The translations under genes were made by a program, and so were the position numbers. The notes under the pieces are model-generated. The model was not told the origin of the DNA. It worked only from the letters and a program-made list of their open reading frames with translations, and searched no databases. This document shows, in pieces, positions 23,601 to 33,349 of a DNA stretch of 64,000 bases. The DNA is from Chalara sp. BL73 (lineage: Eukaryota > Ascomycota > Leotiomycetes > Helotiales), in contig CAKJVC010000148.1 of assembly GCA_918026815.1 (NCBI GenBank), positions 248,001 to 312,000 on the forward strand, given 5' to 3'. The stretch's first letter is position 1; each line of letters begins with the position of its first letter.

Positions 23601-24594
23601 TAACTAGCATATCGGAATAGCTAGTACTAGAGCTAGTACTAGAGCTAGTGCTAGCGCTAGCGTGTTGTAGGATTTGTCCGATTTCCAAATTAGAATCCTG
23701 AAGCAATTCCAAGCTGGCTGAGCTACTTTGATCAATTGTACTAAGCTGAACTAAGGCCGAACTGCTCAAAATTGAGCTATTTTTGATTTCTCGAGCAAAA
23801 GCTTCGGAAAATCGAGGCCAATCAGCTAGTTGCGTATTGAATCTAGTTTGCATATTGTTGTCGAAATCCGAGCTAGTGCTAGTTCCGCGTATTGTGAAAA
23901 GGATTCCGTAGTGATCCGAGCCTAAATCAGGCAAAATTTGCCAGTCGTCGACTAGTTCAGCTAAATTGCTCGAAACTAGAGTCAGATCTAGTACCGATTC
24001 TCTAGCTAAGTGTGGCCGAAAAAAGGTGCCTTCGCCAGGCGTATTCAATAGCGCTAGTTCTTGATTTTCGATCCAATTGACTAGCTCGTCGGCATTTGAA
24101 CTAGGCTTTGCTAATGGATCCCACCAAGGATGATGCGTATTAAAATCGCCTAGCAAAATCGTACTTGGCTGTAGCGTTCTAGCATACAAGCACCGTTCTA
24201 GCGTTTTGGGCCCTAATCTAGCTTGGTCTGATTCATTGTAGATATTAAGAAGTTGCAATTTTGACGTTTTTTCGACAATATCGACTACAAGCATGTCGGA
24301 GTCACGTGGTGACGTGCTTGCTATAGTGACTATTGGCCGATAGCTTTTCGCTACGTAGACTAGCGTACGAGGTCGGAATGAAAGGTCGGCTGGCAAAATT
24401 TGTAGAAATGCTGAATGAGCTATTGAGCGTGTTGTCGAATAGTCTAGCTCATTGTCGGCTGGTTGCACTAGCCATGGTTCTTGAACTACTATTATATCGA
24501 TTTTTAGCTCAATAGCTAGCTGAAGTGCTGATTCGGTAGCTGCAGCACTTTTGTTGAGGTTCACTTGTAAAACCTTAGTATTGCTACTAATCAT
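20608..24594 (-). CDS. LINE ORF2: endonuclease, reverse transcriptase, RNase H
   Basis: Intact 1328-aa polyprotein that would nick target DNA and prime reverse transcription there. Domains in order: APE-type endonuclease, residues about 5-235 (VQEPWL; GDFNTHHPWWD at about 145; SDHYGILF at about 225). RT is about 500-800 (LFLDIKGAFDH with Asp near 641; GIPQGSPISP near 697; active site YMDD at 729-732). A short Ser-Ser-Ala linker follows. RNase H is about 1005-1135 (SDAS, a Glu in NRELEG, YADNQAALHRL, WVPGHTDIYGNDQADKL), and a C-terminal CCHC motif is near 1240 (CVCGTKETAQHLLLSC). An RNase H plus an APE endonuclease is the pattern of the Tad1/I LINE group. The ATG lies one base after the ORF1 stop. 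Codons are strikingly rich in CTA/GCT/AGT, giving many CTAG tetramers. No RIP stops are present. Confidence 0.93.
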   Translation of the reverse strand: MISSNTKVLQVNLNKSAAATESALQLAIELKIDIIVVQEPWLVQPADNELDYSTTRSIAHSAFLQILPADLSFRPRTLVYVAKSYRPIVTIASTSPRDSDMLVVDIVEKTSKLQLLNIYNESDQARLGPKTLERCLYARTLQPSTILLGDFNTHHPWWDPLAKPSSNADELVNWIENQELALLNTPGEGTFFRPHLARESVLDLTLVSSNLAELVDDWQILPDLGSDHYGILFTIRGTSTSSDFDNNMQTRFNTQLADWPRFSEAFAREIKNSSILSSSALVQLSTIDQSSSASLELLQDSNLEIGQILQHASASTSSSTSSSTSYSDMLVTDFLDQAAESLTTAITTAAKLAIPIQKTSAKAKPWWNDELRELRQTMLQCKRQLARDTTARDSSQKQEYLVARNSYFLAIKRAKRKHWNQFLEKEDPRSIYKAMAYTKDRQTERLPTILGQTTFQGKASTLRSKLFPSPPIAANLAWNNYRPSTTWEWPKLAISELENACSAKIKGKTPGPDLINQDIIRQAYRTDPELFYRLFASLLHIGYHPKCWKQATGVILKKHQKPNYTDPTAYRVISLLNCLGKISERILAQRLSYLAETTSLLHNTQIGGRLKKSAIDAAMLLTNEVQQNRLAKRTTTTLFLDIKGAFDHVAKNQLLAILQKLGMPTSLISWVSSFLANRQLRLSFDNQLEQFSTIDTGIPQGSPISPILFLIYIRDLAAKLASSIKIVSYMDDMSLTTASTSLRKNVRILEREVAKLAELASLNAIQFDLAKTELIHFTTAKLASSISLRLPDNNVVQPKKLVRWLGIWFDSGLTFKQHVAIRTSQARSSFYRLARLANTEQGLSPFAMRQLYLACVTSVADYGAVIWWKGQAQFSRQLQSLQNLALRKILGVFRTSPICPMEVESALYPASVRLNASVRQYAIRALKLPQNHPIRQAIQTATAGTQLERIASSASSASSAKLEHIQHYKYAPWNRTTPYNVEISSLSKEDATTMHQTSLNHLSYLSTIIYSDASIIPSTESTGVGIGFIALQYDNQGRPSTIHRNIDNIGQSQLVYNRELEGITQAIEYASTIAQPGQNYNIYADNQAALHRLKSADDNPGQSQQIRASEATLHAIEKEASIALKWVPGHTDIYGNDQADKLAKLATTIEPSTTTTSFAVLGCEAKKASIVEWKNVLAKYDSKPSTNPFTYKKLFSWKIKSKIQLPRGTTRELASSLFQLKLGHSYIRSYLHKLGHVTSDKCVCGTKETAQHLLLSCNDPKLVLARSKLKNDLGGNRLTIALLLHTTIGIEKTLAFLKATSVCTRRNHLNRLEREQELEALRELEREE

Positions 24595-24595
24595 G

Positions 24596-26134
24596 CTAAT
24601 TTAGCTTAGTCGATTTAATTGAGGTAAAAACCTCGCATGTTCGATCATCAGCTGTATGATTGCTTTTGCAATTGGCGCACGTCGGCACTAAGTGAATGCA
24701 TTTGGCTCCGACGGTATTGCACGTATTACAAGCATGTTGCTTGGTCACGTGACCCTCGCTACAAAGCTTGCATTTTGCTGATTTTTTGCAATGTGTGTCG
24801 ATATGCCCGAATGCCTGACATTTGCCGCATTGCGTGGTCGGCGCTGTAGCATAGAATTTCTCTACGCGTACGCTGATGCCGGCGATAAATAGCCGATGTC
24901 GAATAGCTCGACTAGCTTCGTCGGCTGTAGCAAATGCGACGACGATAGATCCTGCACGTTGATTGGCCCGTTTGTCGGCTGACGACAGCCAATACGGCTT
25001 TCCGATAGGTTGTAGACCTTTATTGAAAGTCTTGATTTCGTCGATTACTAGCTCCATGCCGCTAGGCGTATTGAAGTCGGCTGTCGGGATATTGTGTAGC
25101 ACGACTTTGTGCCAAGGCTCGTCGATTTGAGCTAGTTTGTACGATACTAGGTGTTGCCAAATAGCTTGTTTGTCGAGTAGATATTGTGCCGAAAATTGGC
25201 TAGTCGTAGAAACTACTAGATTTTGGCCAAGTGATTTTGTGATAGTATTGACTACCGGCTCTTTTACGCCTTTTTGAGCGAAAGCGTTGTTGAAAGCATT
25301 CCGTAATACTAGTGGCGAAAATGTGTTGTTTGCGTCTGGGGATCTGATCAAAACTAGCCTTTGCACCTTAGTTTTGCTTGGTTCAATTTTTGAAGTAGCT
25401 AGATTAGCTACTTTTGCTTTTGATCTAGGCTGAACTAGGGTCCATTCCTGAGGCTTGTTTGAAGGCATATTGCTAGCCGTAGCTATCGACGCGTACGACG
25501 GTGTCGATTTGGATGCTGTAGCTGTAGATGCTGTGGCTGCAGGTCTTGTAGCTATCGGTACTTTAGCTAATGCTTTGGCTTTGGTCTCAATTTGACGCGT
25601 GGCCGATTCTAGGTTGGCGATTTGCGACGTGATGATTGTAGACGCCGTACGCAATTTTCCTTGTTCCGTGTATTCCCTGAAAATCTCTAGCAAATCTAGT
25701 AGCTTCGATTGCTCGTCGCGTGATTGCGTAGCTAAGCTGGCTTGGATCAATAAATCACGAGCTTGTAGAACTAGCTCGCGTGCCGATTGTGATGTTGTTG
25801 TTGTTGTTGCAAAACGTGCTTGTTTCGCGTTGTTGTTATTGTCGGTTGCGGAAAAACTAAAAGCCGTACGCTTGCCGTTTTGGTTGTGATTCGGGCGGTG
25901 AAAGTTGATGCTTGAGGCAAATGCGGCAGAAAAGTTTTCCGTCGCGAAAGGATTGCTAGCAATGGGGTCGGAGCTAGGTTCTAGCTCGATAGGCCTAATA
26001 GCACTGTTGCAAATAGGCTGATTTGGTAGCTCTAAGCTAGAGCTTTCGATAGGCACATCGATCATGTCGACAGCATCACTTGGGGGTGGGCTAGAGGCAG
26101 GCGCCTCCAAAAAGGGGTCAGACGCGCTCGACAT
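24596..26134 (-). CDS. LINE ORF1, Gag-like nucleic-acid-binding protein (copy 2)
   Basis: A 512-aa ORF1 product almost the same as that of copy 1, starting at the ATG at 26132-26134 (MSSASDPFLEAP). The Thr run is shorter than in copy 1 because of fewer (ACA) units. Three CCHC zinc knuckles close the protein (CGKCQAFGHIDTHC, CKLCSEGHVTKQHAC, CANCKSNHTADDRTC). The stop TAG is followed by C and then the ORF2 ATG. It would bind LINE RNA and probably act in cis with ORF2. It is undamaged by RIP. Confidence 0.9.
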   Translation of the reverse strand: MSSASDPFLEAPASSPPPSDAVDMIDVPIESSSLELPNQPICNSAIRPIELEPSSDPIASNPFATENFSAAFASSINFHRPNHNQNGKRTAFSFSATDNNNNAKQARFATTTTTSQSARELVLQARDLLIQASLATQSRDEQSKLLDLLEIFREYTEQGKLRTASTIITSQIANLESATRQIETKAKALAKVPIATRPAATASTATASKSTPSYASIATASNMPSNKPQEWTLVQPRSKAKVANLATSKIEPSKTKVQRLVLIRSPDANNTFSPLVLRNAFNNAFAQKGVKEPVVNTITKSLGQNLVVSTTSQFSAQYLLDKQAIWQHLVSYKLAQIDEPWHKVVLHNIPTADFNTPSGMELVIDEIKTFNKGLQPIGKPYWLSSADKRANQRAGSIVVAFATADEASRAIRHRLFIAGISVRVEKFYATAPTTQCGKCQAFGHIDTHCKKSAKCKLCSEGHVTKQHACNTCNTVGAKCIHLVPTCANCKSNHTADDRTCEVFTSIKSTKLN

Positions 26135-26280
26135 ATCGACCACAACAAAGCGTTTTCTACGCGCACCACGCGTCGAGCTGGCTATTGCTGAGAGGAATAG
26201 GCTAATGAGCTAGTTCTTCAAGTATTGGAGACGTGTTTTGAACAAAATAGAGGGGGTTGAAAATTGTTGTTGTGTGTATG

Positions 26281-27323
26281 AGCTTTTAACAGTAAATTAC
26301 TTATAAACAAACAGCTAAACTAAAATCGTAAATCAGTATTTTAATTAACGTTTACGCTTTTATACAAACTACTATTAAAATAATTAAAATCGATAAATAG
26401 CTATTATTGATTTTTAGCAAGCTTCGTTGTAGCATAAAACTATAAAACAAATTTTTTTTTTTATAAAACGTAATTATAAAACGCGTATATTATTCGATTA
26501 AAAAACGCTTGTAAAAGCAAAACTAAAAAAAAAGCTTACGCTTAAAAAAAAGCTTAATAAAAAAAAAGTAAAAGTATTAATAACTCGTATTTATAACTTT
26601 TAAAAATCAGCTTGTAGCAATATAGCTCGCTCGCAAAAACGATACGCTAAGCAAACTAACAAGCATCGACAAAAACTTGATTTTAAAGTAAGCGATTTTG
26701 TATAAATTACTATAAAACATTAAAAAAATTATCGGTTAAACTGCAAACTTGCAAATTAAATAAAAAGCCCGTTCGAAATTATAAAACAAATAAGCTATTT
26801 GTACAAGCTAAAACTACTAGACTTTATATGTGTATATTTTGTATTTTATGCTAAAAAGCTTCGAAAAGCCGCTAACAATTTATTACTTAGCTAAAAAAAC
26901 TTTGATTTACTACTAGTTATAGTAAATAACGCTAAAAAGTATAAAGTTCAAAAAGTATTAACAGTTCGACGTGTTAATAAAACGCTGAAATATCGAATTA
27001 AAAAAAATTAAAAAAATAACAACTTTAAATAGTACTTTGTAGTTGCTTTAGCAAATAGTTCGTTAGCTTTTAAAAGCTTTTACAAAAACAATTTCAACAA
27101 ACTTAGCTTACTAAAAAATTTTACGTATTAGTTTAAGTATACTAAACGTAATAAATATCTAAAGCCGAAAAAAAATAACAACAGGCCAAGCTAATTTGCA
27201 AATTAGTTACAAGTAAAAAAAAGCGTTATTAAAAAAAAGTATAACTGTAACAGGCCGTAAAAAAAAAAATCAGGTTTTACGAGTTTTAAGCTCGAAAACG
27301 AGCTTATTTGAAAAAAGAAGTAT
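26281..27323 (+). pseudogene. Family C Gypsy 3' internal fragment (C0)
   Basis: RIPed sequence colinear with 45640-46686 of C1, the integrase C-terminal part and 3' untranslated end. Frames are full of stops. It ends with an inverted repeat (aagctcg-aaaa-cgagctt, 27288-27305) and a short purine stretch before the LTR. Together with 18541-20403 it is the remnant of one C element split by the LINE. Confidence 0.7.
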
Positions 27324-27507
27324 TGTCACGCTTTTTAATAATGCTTATTAGTTCGCTTACCAGTTCGCCAATGTAAGTCACGTGATCATAGTTTTACTTA
27401 TGAAGAATGCCACATCCACAGCTACACTTTTCCTTTTTAGTTTAGTATTCTCGTAATTGAAGCACCTATTCAGCGCCCTTACAGGCCATAGGATCGTGAT
27501 CGTGACA
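27324..27507 (+). mobile_element. Family C LTR (3' LTR of C0)
   Basis: A 184-bp LTR, TGTCACGC...ATCGTGACA, the same length as both LTRs of C1 and highly similar. It is directly preceded by C internal sequence, so it is a 3' LTR in plus orientation. It is partly RIPed at its left edge (ctttttaataatg) and well preserved at its right edge. Confidence 0.85.
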
Positions 27508-28911
27508 TTACTAGTTGTATATTAATAAATATTACAATTAAATATAAGTTTTTAAGCTCGTTATTAACTTGTAATAGCGTATTTGCTAGTTCGTTTACGT
27601 TTTTACAGTCGGCTAAATTAATATTATAAAACTTTAAAAACAGCTTAATTAACTTTTTAGTATTAATAGCACGAGTTTTTTTAAAATTTTTATTATTTTG
27701 TAAATTTGTATTATATATTTAACAGTTGTATGCTTATTGTATTTACAACGATTTTTAATAGCAGTATATGCTCGTTTTTGCTTATTTTTTTAAACTGCTA
27801 TTTTTTTATTGTATATTTTTTTAAAAATACAGTATTTATTATATGTCGACTTATATTGCGTTTTTTGTTTCGAAGTAATTGCAATTTTAGCTTTAGCAGT
27901 AAAAACATTTAGTTCGGTTAAAAATACAAAAACTTTAAACTTTTGCAGTATAGCACTAAATTTACTAAAAACGAAGTATTTCGTTATACGACAGTTAAAA
28001 ATAGTTTAGTTAGTTTTAAACTTAAAAATCGGCACTATTAACAAACTAAATAAAGCTTTAAGTTTGTCGGTTATAGTTATAATAAAAAAAATAGTAATAA
28101 GTTTTAATAAGAAAAACTAACAGTGTCGGCAAAGTTCAAGTAAAATATATACGTTAAAGTTTAAGTTAAACAAAAACTTAATTTTTGTAAAGTCCGATTC
28201 CGAAAATAAATCGAGTTTAATGAATTGTAGTTTTTTAAAGTTTAAGCTTAAACGTTTAAAATTAGAACTTAATAAACTTAAAAAGCTGAAAAAACTTAAT
28301 AACTGCGATTGTGATTTAAAAGCTAAAATAATAATTTCGACGTTAAGTAATAGCAATCGCACTGTAAAACCGAACAAGCTAGTAAAACTAGCTAGTAAAT
28401 AGTAGCTTTTTAAAAATCAGCTTAAAAAAGTAGCATTTTACTGTTGTACTTTTTAAAACAAAAAAAATAAAACTCGCGATTTAAACGATTAAAATAAGTA
28501 TTAAAAAAGTTTTTTACAGTGCTTTTAATATAATAAAACCAGTAGTTTAAATTGCGTTGAGCTAAACGATAATAAAGTTAAGATTGTTTAAACTCGAGCA
28601 AAGTTTATTCTGTAAAAAAAGTCGACAACAACTATTTTATACAACGTTTTTTATGTCGAAGTTTTGATTTTATTAAAGTTTTAACAGTTTCTTGACTTTT
28701 TAGCTAAAACAAAAAATAGTTTAATTTGTATAAATCCTGAAAATTTATATTACAATACTAATACTAGTAATTTAAAAAGTTTTCAACTAAAGTTTGTAGT
28801 TTTAATAAGCAATTTTTGGCCGATAACCGGTAAAATGTAAAGTTTATACAGACTTTTGGCTAATAAAATGTAAATAAACTTATATATTTTCGCTTAGTAA
28901 AATAAGTACTC
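27508..28911. repeat. RIP-degraded DNA, unassigned
   Basis: AT-rich decayed sequence between the C0 LTR and the truncated LINE. A plus-strand frame at 28220-28402 (Lys/Leu-rich, 60 aa) overlaps a similar minus-strand frame; neither is recognised. It is probably part of another retroelement. Confidence 0.45.
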
Positions 28912-30097
28912 TTAACCTACCTTAGTACAATTATCTACTCCGACGCGTCGATGATTCCGAACACCGAATCGACAAGTGTAGGAATCGGCTTTATTGCGCT
29001 ACAATACGACAATCAAGGACGGCTTAGTACAATACATCGTAATATCGACAATATTGGCCAATCACAGCTAGTCTACAATAGAGAGCTAAAAGGAATCACA
29101 CAAGCTATCGAATACGCTAGTACAATAGCACAGCCTGGCCAGAACTACAATATTTATGCCGACAATCAAACCGCACTTTACAGGCTAAAATCAGCTAACG
29201 ACAATCCCGGCTAATCACAGCAAATACGCGCTAGCGAAGCTACGCTACATGCAATAGAAAAAGAAGCTAGTATTGCACTAAAGTAAGTTCCAAAGCACAC
29301 GGATATTTACAGAAACGACCAAGCCGACAAACTAGCTAAACTAGCTACAACTATCGAACCTAGTACTACAACGACTAGTTTTGCAGTATTAGGCTGCGAA
29401 GCTAAAAAAGCTAATATTGCGGAATAAAAAACGGTGCTAGCAAAGTACAACAGCAAGCCTAGTACAAATCCATTTACGTACAAAAAGCTATTTCCGTGAA
29501 AAATCAAGCCAAAAATACAACTACCGCGCGGAACGACTAGAGAGCTAGCTAGCTCGCTATTCCAACTAAAGCCCGGCTATGGCTATATCCGACCATATTT
29601 GCACAAGCTAGGTCATGTGACGTCTGACAAGTGCGTATGCGGAACAAAGGAAACAGCTCAGCATTTGCTACTTAGCTGTAATGATCCTAAGCTAGTTTTA
29701 GCTAGATCAAAGCTCAAAAACGACTTTGGAGGAAACAGGCTTACAATGGCCTTATTATTGCACACAACAATCGGCATTGAAAAGACGCTAGCGTTCCTTA
29801 AAACGACTAGCGTCTGTACTAGACGGAGTCACCTGAATAGGCTAGAGCGGGAACAGGAGCTAGAGGAGCTAGAAGCGCTAGGGGAGCTAGAGAGAGAAAA
29901 ATAGACGTTCGCTACGATTTCATTTGTTTTGCTATTTGCTACAATCAGGGCTAGACTCTCAACATTCACTGGAATAGATTGACTACCACTATTGCTTGTA
30001 AATAAACTAGATAGGAACGCTAGCGCCTAGGCGCTAGCCGTGCTACATAGTCCTCGACTGATACAGCACGTTAAAAGGAATAATAATAATAATAATA
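28912..30097 (+). pseudogene. LINE copy 3: truncated 3' part of ORF2 with tail
   Basis: 5'-truncated LINE starting inside the RNase H region (equivalent to about 17366 of copy 1) and running through the ORF2 stop at 29904 to the 3' tail of TAA repeats. RNase H motifs are still readable (QLVYNRELKG, YADNQTALYRL). RIP-type stops interrupt it, for example CAA to TAA after DNPG near 29212 and TGG to TAA/TGA changes near 29284 and 29425. A last frame (29599-29904) is open and includes the CCHC motif. It is more RIPed than copies 1 and 2 but much less than the Gypsy elements, which suggests an intermediate age. Confidence 0.88.
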
Positions 30098-30098
30098 A

Positions 30099-30391
30099 CA
30101 GTGTCGATTTAGGTGCTTTAGCTGTAGGTGCTGTAGCTATAGCTGTAGCGATAAGCACTTTAGCTAATGCTTTAGCTTTCGTCTCAATTTGACGCGTAGC
30201 TGATTCTAGGTTGGCGATTTGCGACGTGATAATTGTAGAGGCCGTACGCAATTTTCCTTGTTCCGTGTACTCTCTAAAGATCTTTAGCAAATCTAGTAGC
30301 TTCGATTGCTCGTCGCGTGATTGCGTAGCTAAGCTAGCTTGGATCAATAAATCACGAGCTTGCAAAACTAGCTCGCGCGCCGATTGTGCAG

Positions 30392-30425
<34 letters not shown>

Positions 30426-30882
30426 AAAACGTGCTTGTTTCGCGTTGTTGTTGTTGTCGGTTGCGGAAAAACTAAAAGCCGTACGCTTGCCGTTTTAGTT
30501 GTAAGTCGGGCGGTGAAAATTGATGCCTGAAGCAAATGCGGCAGAAAAGTTTTCTGTCGCGAAAAAATTGCTGGCAATAGGGTCGGAGCTAAGTTCTAGC
30601 TCGATAGGCCTAATAGCACTGTTGCTAATAGGCTGATTTGGTAGCTTTAAGCTAGAGCTTTCGATAAGCACATCGATCATGTCGATAACATCACTTGGTA
30701 GTAGGCTAAAAGCGGGCGCCTCCAAAAAGGGGTCAGACGCGCTCGACATATCGACCACAACAACAGCTTTCTTACGCGCACCACGCGTCGAGCTGGCTAT
30801 TGCTGGGAGGAATAGGCTAGTGAGCTAGTTCTTCAAGTATTGGAGACGTGTTTTGAACAAAATAGGGGGGGTTGAAAATTGT
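30099..30882 (-). pseudogene. LINE copy 4: 5' leader and first half of ORF1
   Basis: Minus-strand LINE piece covering the 5' leader and about the first 220 codons of ORF1 (start near 30749, MSSASDPFLEAP). It contains an (ACA)n-encoded Thr run longer than in copies 1 and 2 (near 30390-30425). Stops and missense changes of RIP type occur (for example CAA to TAA near 30495). It ends abruptly at 30099, exactly against the (TAA)n tail of copy 3, so the two pieces are in opposite orientation and joined tail to mid-ORF1. LINEs do not normally lose their 3' ends on insertion, so this is a rearrangement product. Confidence 0.85.
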
Positions 30883-31150
30883 TGTTGGTGATGTCCACGA
30901 AATCTTTTCGATTCTTTTTATTAGAAATCAATTCGAAAGACGCGTAAGCTATGACTCACGCTAGTAGAGCATAATAGGGTATAAATAAGCCTGTCCGCTC
31001 CTTTGTAAATAGAACAAGTCAATTTAAAACAAGTCAAGCTCAACAAATAGTTCAATTCAAGTTTAAGTCAAAGTCAATACAGCTTTCTATTAGCGAATCC
31101 TAATTGCTATTACTATTGGCTTCTATTATCACGTACCTACATTTCCAACA
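30883..31150 (+). mobile_element. Solo Copia-like LTR without target duplication
   Basis: A 268-bp block with ends TGTTGGTGATGTCC...ATTTCCAACA, i.e. TGTTGG/CCAACA inverted ends typical of Copia LTRs, and a TATA box (ggtataaataag near 30978). The left flank (ATTGT) is the 5' end of a LINE and the right flank (GTTTT) lies inside Gypsy family A internal sequence. With unrelated flanks and no duplication, it marks a recombination junction between two Copia copies. Confidence 0.75.
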
Positions 31151-32137
31151 GTTTTAAAACGAGTTTACACGCATTTTAAAAATAAAACTAAAGTTTTTTA
31201 TAGTATATTACTTTTAAACGAACAGCTAAACAGAAATTGTTAACTAGTATATTAATTTACGGTTTAAGCTTTTTATTAATTACTATTAAAACAACTGGCC
31301 GAAACTGATTTTTATAGTAAACTACGTGCAGTTTACGTTATTGCACAAAAGTTTAAAAATAATGTTTTTGTTCGAAGTTTAATACAGCTACAAACTAAAC
31401 ACGTTTTAAAACTAAAAATTCGCAGAAAAAACACTAAAAAACGCGCGAAAAAAGCTTAATCAAAAAAAAGTTTAAATATACGTACAAAAAATGCACAAAA
31501 TATAAAAAAAAGCTAAAAAGTATTTGTAACAAGTATAAAAAGTACACGCTAAAAGCGTTAATAAGCGTTGTCGATTATTAAATTTCGGCGTAAATAATTA
31601 CGTTTATATACTAGCAAAAAACTAGCGCAAAAAACGGCTTAGTACTAAGTTCGACTTTTAAATAAAAAGTTTTTAGTTTATTATTGTTTAAAAAAGCTAC
31701 TTTTTTCGATTAAAGCTTTTAAGTTTTATAAAAATACATTTTGTGTTTTTAGCTAATCGTTTACGTAAAGCAAAAAAATGCTTTTTTGCTAAAACAAATT
31801 GCGAAAAAAACTAAACTAATTATTGTTAAAAACGAACTGAAGTAAAAACTAAAAAAAGTGTTAGTTTGCAAGCTAAAGCGTAAAAAGTTTAAGTACAAAA
31901 CTTGCTAAATAAACTAAAAAAAAAACTTCGAATAGTATTTAGCTTTCGATTTAAAGTACGCTTTTTATTTGCTGAAAACGTTTTATTTATACAATTCAAA
32001 CGCGAAAAAGCCGCTTTTAAAACTAAAAAATTAAATTAAAGCATAAAAAAAAAGTATTAATAATTATAACTACTTAAATAGTAACTTGCTGTGTTTTTAA
32101 AGCTCGAAAGCGAGCTTTTTCCGGAAAAAAAAAATAA
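31151..32137 (+). pseudogene. Family A Gypsy 3' internal fragment (A2)
   Basis: RIPed DNA colinear with 38355-39341 of A1 (integrase C-terminal region and 3' end). It is truncated on the left by the Copia LTR. Just before the LTR is a stem-loop (aaagctcg-aaag-cgagcttt, 32099-32118) followed by a purine stretch. Confidence 0.75.
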
Positions 32138-32311
32138 TGTTACGTCGCGTGCTTTTAAACACACGTAATTTATATTAAGCGAGCTCTCCGAGCTTCTCGT
32201 GTATATATAGCCTGCTTTTCTCGAGCTTTCTTTTCCTTTTTTAGCTATAAATTCTCGTATTGCACCACCATTGCCCTTTGTATCTGTAAATCCACAGCGC
32301 GTGCCGTGACA
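32138..32311 (+). mobile_element. Family A LTR (3' LTR of A2)
   Basis: A 174-bp LTR, TGTTACGTCGCG...GCCGTGACA, the same length as both LTRs of A1. The left third is RIPed (aaacacacgtaattt) and the right end is preserved. It abuts outer C sequence at 32312, so A2 inserted into the outer C element too; its left target duplication was lost with the truncation. Confidence 0.85.
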
Positions 32312-33349
32312 GTGTACTAGCTAAATATTACTCGGCAAAATTAGTTATACGAAAATTTTTAAAAATTAAAAAAGTTATTACAGCAGTCGAGCGCTAGTTT
32401 ATAGCAAAAAAATTAACAAAAGCAATATAAAGTAATAAAAGCAAATTAAAAAACTAACGTTTTAAAGCGATTTGTAAACGTTAGTTTATTTAATTTTCGA
32501 AGCAAAAACCGACTATTAATATTTGCAGCGTTTTTGCTGTTAAATTTTATATTAGTTTACAGCAAAAAAAAAACGTGTTTTTTGTTATTAGTTTATACAA
32601 AATCAACGAAATTTTAAAAAAACGCAAAATTGCTAAATTTAAGTTTAACGAACAACAAGCTAAAAAAAAACAAAAATATAGTAGTTATAACGTATTTTGC
32701 TAAAAAAATATCGATATTATACTAACGTTTTTTTAAAAATAACTTTTAATAAATTACTATTTTATCGGCTGTATAATTATAAAATTAAATTTAAAAATTT
32801 AAATAGCAAAAAAAGCTTAAACTATAGCTTGCTACATTAACAGTTTACGCAAAAGCTAAAAAAAAATCAAGCGATTTTTAATCGAAAACTTAAACAAAAA
32901 ATTTATTGCTGCTAGCTAAATACTTTTTGCTGCTTTAATATTATTTGTACAAAAGTTTAACAAAAATTTACAGTTTTATATTAACTTTTGTAAGCTGAAC
33001 AGTTTTACTAAAAAAAACTGCTATTTATTGTTTTTAATCGAAAAAACGCTAGTTCGAATTTTAAAAGCTAAAATTTTTATTAAACTAAATATTAAACAAG
33101 CGTTTTACAAAATTCGTATAAACTTTAATTTAAAAAAGTTAACAACGTTTTGTACGTAATACAAAGTTTATAAATGCAAAGTTTTATTCGAAAAATTAAC
33201 TAATAAATTTGCTACATATTAGTATTATATAAATAACGTTTTGTTTAACTATTTCAACGTATTTTATATAGCGTATTTAAATAATATTTTAATTTATTTT
33301 TTAAATTTTCGCGAATACAAACAATATATAAAACAAGTACTAAAACAAC
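32312..33349 (+). pseudogene. Outer family C element, pol segment 1 (up to RT)
   Basis: RIPed pol colinear with 43051-44078 of C1. It includes the start of RT and the active-site region, where YLDDIL has become YLNNIL. The segment stops within the RT at 33349, at the exact point where A1 inserted, and resumes at 39521. Its 5' part and LTR are missing, presumably lost with the left side of A2. Confidence 0.8.

Larger units (their letters stand above)
20404..26272 (-). mobile_element. Tad1-type LINE, copy 2, full length with intact ORFs
   Basis: A 5.87-kb LINE in minus orientation with a (TAA)n tail at 20404-20432 and a 5' end near 26272. Both ORFs are uninterrupted, making this the only potentially autonomous element in the window. 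It faces copy 1 tail to tail across a 1.86-kb spacer, forming a long inverted repeat. A 13-bp sequence (agcttttaacagt) at 26281-26293 reappears inverted at 18541-18553 and is a plausible target duplication separated by an inversion. Confidence 0.92.

Noticed and set aside
27324..27507. C-type LTR as the 5' LTR of the outer C element
   Set aside because: The sequence before it is C internal 3' sequence, and the sequence after it does not match the leader and gag that follow the C1 5' LTR beyond six bases. It is a 3' LTR of a separate copy.
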